Of a stretch of DNA of 64,000 nt, positions 28,117 to 38,500 are shown piece by piece. The notes below the pieces were generated by a model. The model was given only the letters and a program-made list of their open reading frames with translations, had not been told where the DNA came from and did no database searches. The position numbers and the translations under genes were made by a program. This stretch comes from G965233625 sp965233625 (GTDB lineage: Bacteria; Planctomycetota; Planctomycetia; Pirellulales; Pirellulaceae), in NCBI GenBank assembly GCA_965233625.1, contig OZ247499.1:1488001-1552000 (forward strand). Reading direction: 5' to 3'. Each line of letters starts with the position of its first letter. Position 1 is the first letter of the stretch.

Positions 28117-28950
28117 ATGACCACGCAGAACTCACTGCTGCAGGCTTTGCGTGCTGAGCCAGAAAACCAGTCGCGGCGGCTGATTTACGCAGACTGGCTG
28201 GAAGAACATGGCAGCGAACAAGCGAACCTGATCCGCACTCAAGTACAGCTCGAAACCACTGCCCGCGACTCCCGTGAATTCGAGCGGCTCAGTGCACGCA
28301 TCGACGAGCTTGAAGACCGGCTGACACCGGACTGGATTTCATCGCTTGCCAGGATCGGCGGCTCACGAATTGTCGTCGCTGGCGGTTTTGTGCACGAAGC
28401 GACCTTTCCGGCGGCGAAATTCGTCGAGCACGCAGCGCAGGTGCTGGAAACAGCGCCGATGCTGCTTTCGATATCGCTACACGGCACGCGGCGGCACATC
28501 GATGCAATCGTCGCACAGGGGCTGCTCAACGATTTCACAGGCTTGCGCCTGGCAAGTGAACTTCTCAGACCAGACCAGCTTGCTCAACTGACCGGAGCTT
28601 GCCACCGCCTCGAAACGCTAGACCTGCGAGGTAATATGCTGGGCGCCGCGGGGTTAGAGATGTTGCTTACCAGCAACGCGACCAAGCGGTTGAAATGGCT
28701 GGACCTAAGTGCCTGCTGGCTCGACGATCAATGTATCGATTGGCTCATAGGCGGCAGCAACCGCATCGCACAGCTTGAATATCTGGGATTGCGCAACAAC
28801 CGATTTTCGGAAGAAGGCGTTGCAAGGCTGCAGAACAGTGAAACACTGCTACGCATTCCACGGTTTGAATTGAACCGGCCAACGATGCCGCCAAGCTACG
28901 ATTTACGGCATTTCGACTTCGACGATCTAGACGACACCTTCTACGTTTAG
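28117..28950 (+). CDS. TIGR02996-domain protein with leucine-rich repeats
   Basis: A 277-residue protein. Residues about 5-45 are a TIGR02996 module (LLQALRAEPENQSRRLIYADWLEEHG), a domain nearly restricted to planctomycetes and their relatives. The C-terminal half has leucine-rich repeat-like units: LETLDLRGNMLGAAGLEMLL, LKWLDLSACWLDDQCIDWLI and LEYLGLRNNRFSEEGVARLQ. LRR arrays usually mediate protein binding; the function of TIGR02996 is unknown. I chose ATG 28117 over the TTG two codons upstream. It ends with an acidic aromatic tail, FDFDDLDDTFYV. It is 27 bases downstream of an unassigned gene on the same strand and 145 bases ahead of leuC. Confidence 0.85.
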   Translation: MTTQNSLLQALRAEPENQSRRLIYADWLEEHGSEQANLIRTQVQLETTARDSREFERLSARIDELEDRLTPDWISSLARIGGSRIVVAGGFVHEATFPAAKFVEHAAQVLETAPMLLSISLHGTRRHIDAIVAQGLLNDFTGLRLASELLRPDQLAQLTGACHRLETLDLRGNMLGAAGLEMLLTSNATKRLKWLDLSACWLDDQCIDWLIGGSNRIAQLEYLGLRNNRFSEEGVARLQNSETLLRIPRFELNRPTMPPSYDLRHFDFDDLDDTFYV

Positions 28951-29095
28951 AGCCCAGGGGTTACAGCTTTCCGGGCAGATGTTCGCAAGGGGCGAATCCG
29001 TCCCATTCCGTCAAACGTGGCTGCGGGTATATTAGTGGGGGTTAAACAAGTGGTTTACACCACCAGAATACTGTCTTTATTGCCAGGTTAATGAG

Positions 29096-30511
<1,416 letters not shown>

Positions 30512-30540
30512 AACGCCTGAACATATTTCTGGAAACTACG

Positions 30541-31140
30541 ATGCAAGCTTTTACTAAACACACAGGCGTTGTCGCAGCGATGGATCGCGCCGACGTGGAT
30601 ACTGATCAGATCATACCCAAACAGTTTCTCAAGCGGATTGAACGCACAGGCTTTGGTGAGTTCCTGTTCTTCGACTGGCGGTTTCTGGACGACGGCGCCG
30701 ACGATCCGGCGTTCGAGTTGAATCTGCCCAAAAACAAAGACGCCAGCATCCTGCTCGCGCGTCGTAACTTTGGCTGTGGCTCAAGCCGTGAGCACGCCGT
30801 CTGGGCGCTGGAGAATTACGGCATCCGCGCTGTGCTGGCGCCTTCGTACGCTGACATCTTTTTCAATAACTGCTTCAAGAACGGCGTGCTGCCTGTAACG
30901 CTTGACGAAGCGGTGATTGACGACCTGTTCCAGCGCACCGCCGCAGACCAGCCCTACTCGCTGACGGTGGATCTTGAGTCACAGACGGTGAGTGGCGACG
31001 ATGGCTTGAACGTCCCGTTCGAGATCGACCCCATCCGCCGGCACAATCTGCTGAACGGGCTGGACGACATCGCCCTGACGCTTCAGCAGGAAGAGCTGAT
31101 TACGAAGTACGAGCAGGAAAAGAGCATTACTTCGTTTTAG
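30541..31140 (+). CDS. leuD: 3-isopropylmalate dehydratase small subunit
   Basis: A 199-residue protein, the swivel-domain partner of LeuC. Diagnostic segments are RADVDTDQIIPKQFLKRIERTGFGEFLFFDWRF near the N-terminus and ARRNFGCGSSREHAVWALENYGIRAVLAPSYADIFFNNCFKNGVLPV, containing the substrate-recognition loop and GCGSSREHA. The length matches the bacterial family (about 195-205). It is 29 bases after leuC and surely co-transcribed. Its 3' end overlaps by 14 bases the convergent gene at 31127-32002. Confidence 0.96.
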   Translation: MQAFTKHTGVVAAMDRADVDTDQIIPKQFLKRIERTGFGEFLFFDWRFLDDGADDPAFELNLPKNKDASILLARRNFGCGSSREHAVWALENYGIRAVLAPSYADIFFNNCFKNGVLPVTLDEAVIDDLFQRTAADQPYSLTVDLESQTVSGDDGLNVPFEIDPIRRHNLLNGLDDIALTLQQEELITKYEQEKSITSF

Positions 31141-32002
31141 GCGGCTTCGCGTTCGAGATGCTGCGACGCATGTCAGGGATAATGGAAATCTTGATCGTCG
31201 CGGGCAACTTAGCGCCCAGCAGGTTTCTGCCTCCGAACCAGCCTTTCGGCTCGTGGAAGTACATCTGCGTTTCGATGAACAGCGCGCCTTTGGGTTGCTT
31301 GAGTTCCGTAATCTTGGTGTAGATGCCACTGCCGCCGTAGGGCTGTGGCGGGCCGAGTTTGGCGGCGCCTAGATTATTGGTCTGCTTCTCACGCCACTGA
31401 TTCGGATACTCTTTGTCGGCAGCAAAGCGCGGGTCGACGATACTGGCGAATACGATGGAATCTTCCGTCTTTGACCAGAAACCGCGCCCCAGCGTGCTCA
31501 GTTCCAGCTTCTTGATCACATCCGTGGTTACGTATCCGTAGCCTTCGTGGTTCTGATCCACATCCTTGATGCCACGCTGTTCGAGATCTTCGGCAGTCAG
31601 CACGGTGACTTTGGCGTTGTTGTTGCCGTTTAGCTGCCCTTGAAAGAAATCCTGGTTGGCAATGTTGTCGAGTTCGCCGTAAGCGATGTAATAGTAGTGG
31701 GCATGGCGAAAGGTGTCCTGAACGCCGTCTACTTTTTCGATACGGATTTTCACCGGCAAGGCACGTACAGATTCCCGCATGAACGAAGCGATGTTCGGCG
31801 TACCTGCAATTTTCTTAATCACCTGCTGCTGCTGTGCGGCCGTCAGGCCATCGGCCATCACAGGCTCTGGCATCTTAAGCGCGGCATCCGCGGCGCCGTT
31901 CACCTGGCCGTCGCGTAGCATCTGATAAACGGGATTGTCCGCCAGATGGGGGTCGGCCGAGACGGTGGACGCGACAAAAAGCAGTGCAGGTAAAAGTGTC
32001 AT
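31127..32002 (-). CDS. Secreted hypothetical protein (291 aa)
   Basis: A 291-residue protein that I do not recognise by function. ATG 32002 (MTLLPALLFVASTVSADPHLADN) begins a signal peptide cleaved near VSA-D; an upstream in-frame start at 32050 would put a charged stretch before it and is rejected. The mature region has HYYYIAYGELDNIANQDFF, VTVLTAEDLEQRGI, a central GYGYVTTDVIKKLELSTLG and FHEPKGWFGGRNLL near the C-terminus, and ends in a basic tail (PPKTK). The pattern recalls other planctomycete secreted proteins of unknown role. Its stop codon lies inside the last codons of convergent leuD, a 14-base overlap, so the two mRNAs would be complementary at their ends. Confidence 0.75.
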   Translation of the reverse strand: MTLLPALLFVASTVSADPHLADNPVYQMLRDGQVNGAADAALKMPEPVMADGLTAAQQQQVIKKIAGTPNIASFMRESVRALPVKIRIEKVDGVQDTFRHAHYYYIAYGELDNIANQDFFQGQLNGNNNAKVTVLTAEDLEQRGIKDVDQNHEGYGYVTTDVIKKLELSTLGRGFWSKTEDSIVFASIVDPRFAADKEYPNQWREKQTNNLGAAKLGPPQPYGGSGIYTKITELKQPKGALFIETQMYFHEPKGWFGGRNLLGAKLPATIKISIIPDMRRSISNAKPPKTK

Positions 32003-32506
32003 GGGAAACCGTGTTTTTCTGTCCGTTTGCAAACAAATTCGCCAATGCACCAGTATACGATGCGTATGGCGACGGATGGCCTGTCGCGAGAAATCTTACG
32101 CATGCGGCATAAACTGTAAAGTTGATCCGATCGCTAAACAAGCTTGCAATTCAGCCGCCAAACCACCCGTGTGGGGTGTGCGGTTCATGGACAGAAAAAT
32201 AATGCGATGGTAGAACCGATGGCTGGGGTTGTGTTGCAAGGCAGCGGAAATCGTTGCACTTTGCACAATGATAAAACGAATAACCGGGACTGAGCGAGGT
32301 TTCCGCGGGAACATCGCGCCGCTGCGGGGCGGATGCCCTATTTCCTGCCCAACGGGTTCCCATTTTTGTCCCGGTTGGGAAAATAAACGAGTGCTAAACT
32401 GTATTTGTCACCCACGGCCCGCAGAATTCGCCCAGGAACTGGCGAATTGCCACCCGTAGCCCCTTCCGCACCATCGACGGAAATTCCGCCAGATTAGGCT
32501 AAATTG
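32003..32506 (+). other. 504-base divergent intergenic region before the second megasynthase
   Basis: No credible gene is visible. It must hold the start signals of the minus-strand secreted protein and of the second megasynthase. A doubled TTGCAC (32254-32259 and 32261-32266) stands out, without a -10 I would trust at proper spacing. I saw no terminator, RNA gene or repeat of note. Confidence 0.5.
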
Positions 32507-35500
32507 ATGCGCCCACAGGATGTTTTTGTAATCGCTCCCCCACCCGCAGTTGCCATTGCAATTGCCGCCGCCCGGTCGGGCGCTTGTGGAGTGCTGGACT
32601 TCGAATATGAGCCAGGTATCGAAAGCCTTGGCGATGCCCTCAAGCAGTGCACGGCCCACACCAGCAACCCCGTAGGCCTGAAGACCGGGGCCGCAGGCTG
32701 GGCGAAACTGTCCAGCCAGGATGAATTACCTGCCGCACTAAATCTACTGCTGCTGGCCGGCGTCTGGGCAGATGATGAACTAACAGACGCGATCAGCCAG
32801 ATTCAGAAACAGCACCGCCGCGTGGTGGTCGAAGCGGTTTCGGTCGCTGAAGCAACGCGCGCGAGAGACGCTGGCGCCGACGCTATTATTCTCAAAGGCT
32901 CGGAAGCTGGCGGCCGCGTGGGCGAAGAGACATCGTTTGTGCTGCTGCAGCACTGGCGACAGATCGTGAAAGAGGCTGGCAACGACACGGCTGCCGGTTC
33001 AGACAGCGTGCCGGTTTATGTTCAAGGCGGCGTGGGGCAGCACACGGCCGCAGCGTGCATTGTTGGCGGCGCGCAGGGCATCGTGCTGGACAGCCAATTG
33101 CTGCTAACGCGTGAGAGCCCGCTCGATCCGTTACAACGCAGTTGGGTGCAATCGCTCGATGGCGGCGAGACGCGTGTCGTCGGCGATACTCTGGGCGCCG
33201 GCTATAGGCTGACCTCGCGCGGAGCCTCCGCATGCTTCAAAGAGTGGATTAGCGAAGAAGAACAGATTCTGGATTCAGACCAGCCTGCCGAGAAAAAGCA
33301 GCAGGCGTGGCTCGAAACATCGCAGCGGCTGCTGACCGAAGGGTTCGATGCTGGCTGTGCTCCCTGGGGTCAGGATGCATCGCTTGCCAATGCGCTGAGT
33401 CAGCGCGGCGTAACGGTTGCCGGCGTCATTCAGACCATCTGCCAGCAGACAACCGTCAGCCTCCGCCAGGCCGCCTCTCATCAGTCACTCGCCCCCGGCG
33501 CCCCACTGGCTGAAAGTCACGGCGTGAAGTATCCGCTGCTGCAAGGCCCGATGACGCGCGTCAGCGATACGGCGGAGTTCGCAGACAAGGTGTCAGAAGC
33601 TGGCGCCCTGCCATTTCTTGCCCTTGCCTTGATGCGTGGGCCGGAAGTGAAAGACATCATGCAGCAGACCCACAAGCTGATGGGCGACCGGCCCTGGGGC
33701 GTGGGGTTGCTGGGTTTTCTGCCGCCGGCGCTCCGCAAAGAACAGATTGCCGCAATGCAGGGCAACCTGCCACCGTACGCCATCATCGCGGGAGGCCGGC
33801 CCGATCAGGCAAAAGAACTGGAAGACGAAGGCGTTGCCACGTACCTGCACACGCCATCGCCGGGATTGCTCAAGCAGTTCCTCAAAGATGGCGCCACCCG
33901 GTTCGTCTTCGAGGGGCGCGAATGTGGCGGTCATGTTGGCCCACGCACCAGCTTCTCCCTCTGGGAGTCGATGTGCGAAGTGATTCTCGAACATCTCGGC
34001 GCCAAAGGACGCGGCGACAAACTGCATGTGGTTCTGGCTGGCGGCATTCACGATGCCGTCTCTGGCGCCATGGCCGCAACGCTCACAGCGCCTCTTGCAG
34101 AACGTGGCGTAAAGATTGGCGCCCTGATGGGGACCGCTTATCTCTTCACGAAAGAAGCCGTTGAAGCAGGCGCGATTGTCGAACGTTTTCAGAACGCTGC
34201 CGTCGAGACCGGCGACACCGTTCTGTTGCAGACCGGACCGGGCCACGCCATCCGCTGTATTCCCACGCCGTATCAGGAAGTTTTTGAATCGGAAAAACAA
34301 CGCCTCCGCAAAGAAGGCCGCAGCCACGACGATATCGTGCAGGCGCTTGAGTGGATGAACATCGGCCGCTTGCGCGTTGCGTCGAAGGGGCTGGAGCGTA
34401 GTGCCGAGTCAAAAAACGGCAAGCGTGAACTGGTCGAGGTTCCTCAGCAGGAGCAGTACGACCGCGGCATGTATATGGTGGGCCAGGTTTCGGCGTTGCG
34501 AAATCAGGTGACAACCATGGCGGCGCTGCACGCCGATGTGTGCCAGGGAAGTGTCGAAATTCTGGAGCAGCAGACGGCGCCCGCCACGGCGCTGCCAGCC
34601 ACAGCCGTCGAGTCGAAGCCGTGTGATGTCGCCATCATTGGCATGTCGAGCATGTATCCCGGATCGACCGATGTGGACAGCTACTGGGAGAATATTCTCA
34701 ACGGGCATTACGCCGTGACTGAGGTTCCGGAATCGCACTGGGACTGGCGGCCGTATTACGATCCTGACCCGCGTGCCCGCGACAAGATTGTTTCCAAGTG
34801 GGGCGGTTTCCTCGGCGATTTTACGTTTGATCCCTTCGCCTTTGGTTTAACGCCGCGGAGTATTCCTTCGATCGAGCCGTTGCAGTTACTCCTGCTTGAA
34901 TCGGTCCGCCGCGCGGTGAAGTCCGCCGGATACGAGCGCCGTGCGTTCGACCGGGAGAACACCTGTGCGGTCCTTGGTTGCGGTGGTGGTGGCAGCTACC
35001 TGGCGGTTTCGTATGGTCTGCGCAGTTGCGCCAGGATGTTTGAATCGGTCCCAGAGTTGAACTTCCGCGCCGACGACATGATGGAAAAGGCGCAGACGCT
35101 GCTTCCTGAATGGACGGAAGATTCTTTCCCCGGCATCCTGATGAATGTGGCCGTTGGCCGTGTCGCCAACCGCTTCGATTTCGGCGGGGCCAACTACGCG
35201 GTGGACGCTGCATGTGCTTCATCCCTTGCCTCGCTACACGCATGTATCCGTGAACTGCAACTGGGCAGCGCAAATGTGGCGTTCGCGATGGGCGCCGATA
35301 CGGTGCAGACGCCTTATGCTTACATGGCGTTCAGCAAAACGCATGCTCTTTCGGCCCGCGGCCGTTGTGCACCCTTCGACGCCGCAGCCGATGGCATCGT
35401 GCTGAGCGAAGGTCTGGGTGTTGTGATGCTCAAGCGGCTGGAAGACGCAGAACGCGACGGCGATCAGATTTACGCCGTGATCAAAGGCATCGGTTCTTCC

Positions 35501-38500
35501 AGCGATGGCCGCGACAAAGGCCTAACGGCGCCGAACCACACAGGACAGACCCGCGCTCTGCGGCGGGCTTATGAGATGGCGGGTGTTTCGCCCGTTGATG
35601 TGGGTCTGATCGAAGCTCACGGCACCGGAACCGTTGTCGGCGACCGTACGGAGCTTGGCTCTCTCAATGATTTGATGGTGGTCGAAGGGGCCTCTCCACA
35701 ATCGTGTGCACTGGGCTCGGTAAAGAGCATGATTGGCCACTCGAAGTGTGCGGCGGGTGTCGCGGGGCTGATCAAGGCCGTGAAAGCGTTGCATCACAAA
35801 GTGCTGCCGCCAACCATCGTGGACACGCCAAATGAAACAGTTGATTTCTCAAGCAGCGCTCTGTGGCTGAACACAGAGCCGCGCCCCTGGATTCACGATG
35901 GCAACCGCCCACGAACGGCGGGTGTCTCCGCCTTTGGCTTTGGCGGCACGAATGTGCACACGGTGCTTGAAGAATATCGCGGCGGCTTCTTAAATGATCC
36001 ACCGCCGGCGCTGAATAACTGGCCTGCCGAACTCTTCCTGCTGAAGAAGAAAACGCCGGAATACCTGACGAAAGTCATCGACAAGTGCACCCGCGCGATT
36101 GACGCCGGAGCTTCGCCTTCGCTGGCTTCGATGGCCGCCGCAGCGTGGAAGGCTTCAACGCGTGCATCTAAGGCTGCGACACTGGCGATCGTCGCTTCGT
36201 CTCTGGAAGATCTGAACGAGAAGTTAAAGACCGCGTCCAAGCGGATTGCATCAGGCGATATCCGCTGGGAAGAGCCGGCCGGTTCTTACTACGAAGAGGC
36301 GCCCGCACACGGCAGCGATAAGATCGCCGTGCTAATGCCCGGACAAGGCTCGCAGTACAAAGATATGGCTGCCGCGACGGCCATGAACTTCAAGGAAGTA
36401 CGCGAAGCGCTGGACAACGCCGACGCAGATCTGCGTGGCGCCTATGACCGTCCGCTCAGCCGGTTCATCTATCCGCCGTCTTCGTTCTCTGCCGAAGATG
36501 TCGCAGAGACAACGAAACGTCTGGCGCAGACACAGGTCGCGCAGCCTGCAATTGGCGCTGTAAGCCTGGGACTGTACCGCTTGATGCAGAAGCTGGGCGT
36601 CAACGCCGACATGTTCGCGGGTCACAGCTATGGCGAATTCACCGCGTTGGCAGCCGCCGGCGTGATCCGCCCGGCGGACCTAGCCCGGTTATCGCACGAC
36701 CGTGGCGTCGCCATCGCCAGCGCTGCAGGTGATACGCCCGGCGCCATGGCCGCCATCCGTGCAGCCGCGGACGAGGTGAAAGCCGCGATTGATGGCATCG
36801 AAGACGTTGTCATCGCCAACTACAACTCGCCCGAACAGACCGTCATTTCCGGCACGGAGGAATCTGTCGATGCGGCGGTAGAAGCGTTGAAGGCCAAGGA
36901 GATCACGTCTCAGAAGCTGCAGGTTTCCGCTGCCTTCCATTCCCACCTGGTGGAAGCGGCCAGCGAGCGGTTCGCCAAAGTGCTTGACGATTGCGATTTC
37001 CGCGCTGGCGCCGCCCCCGTCTATGCCAACGTCACCGGTGATAAACACGACGACGATCCCGCTGCAGTACGTGACGTACTCAAGCAGCACATCGGCTCTG
37101 CGGTGCGTTTCCAGGATCAGATTGAAGCCATGTACGCCAGCGGGGCCCGCATCTTCGTGGAATGCGGTCCGCACTCGGTGCTGACCGGCCTGGTCAGCCG
37201 CACTCTGCAAGACAAGCCGCACATCGCTGTTTCCGCCGACCGCAAAGGCCGGGACGGATTGACACATTTATGTCACAGCCTCGCACAGCTAGCCGTCGCT
37301 GGTGTGAACATTTCGCTGGACACGGTATTCAACCGCCGCGATATAACCGCACTTGAACTCAGCCGTCTTAATGCAGCAACCGGCCAGGAAGAATATCCGC
37401 CCGGCGCCTGGATTGTTAACGGAATTCGCGCAAAGCCGCTTAACGCACCAGAGCCTGGTATTCTGGGACAGCCGCTGAAAGATCTGCAGAAGCGGGTTCC
37501 TAAACAGGCAAAGCCGGCTGATAAACCTCAGCCAACCGTTTCCAGCAAACCTTCATCAGACATTTCTCAATCACCATCCGCTGTCTCATCAGCGAGTCAA
37601 CCTACTCCTGAACCACCTGAAAAGATGACTGAAAGTTCACCACCACCGGCGCAGCGTCCGTTGCCAGCTGCTCCGCAGAACGGCGCTGTTGTGCCTGCGT
37701 CTCCGCAACCTATGGAAGAAGTGCAAGACGAAGCAGCCCAGGTGATGCTCGGCTTCCAGAACGTGATGAGCAAGTTCCTGGAAACGCAGCGCAGCGTGAT
37801 GCTCGGATACCTTCAAGGTGGCGAAATAATGCCCGGCGAAGCAGCGCCGCAAACGTACGCCGCCACGCCGCAGCCCGCAGCAGTGCAGCCGTTGCCCGCA
37901 CAGCCACGCCAGACCCCAGCAGCCACGAACGGTGCAACAACTGCCACGAGCAACGGGCAGCATGTTGCAACGCCATCAGCGGAAACGAAACCCGCCCCGG
38001 CTCCTGTGGCGCCAGCCCCAGCGCCGCCGTCTGAACCAAAGTCAGAAGCGCCAGCAAAAGAGCCCGTTGCCAGTGAAGCCCCAACTGAAACGCCCGAAGC
38101 ACTGAGCCTGGAAGAAGTAGAATCGCGGCTGTTGCAACTTGTCAGTGAACGGACAGGCTACCCGGAAGAAATGCTCGACCCGGACCTGGATCTGGAAGCG
38201 GATCTGGGTATTGATTCGATCAAGCGGGTCGAAATTCTCGCCACGCTGGCTGAGTCTTTGAATCAGTCGCAGGAAGAGGGCGAAGACCAGTTGGAGCTTG
38301 AAAAGCTGACCACCATCCGCACCATTCGCGGCATTGTCGAGCTGCTTGCGGAAAGTCTTGAAACCGATGACCCGTCGCCGGAGGTCGTGCCGGGAAAACC
38401 GCAGGCCGCTGATGAAGCGGCCCTAAACACCGACAAAGAACAAACGGTTACGGCTCCTGGTGAAGCAATCCCCAGCGATTCCAGCTCGGACAGCCAGGCC

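Noticed and set aside
32254..32266. Doubled TTGCAC before the second megasynthase
   Set aside because: No -10 at acceptable spacing; could be chance, so not called a promoter.
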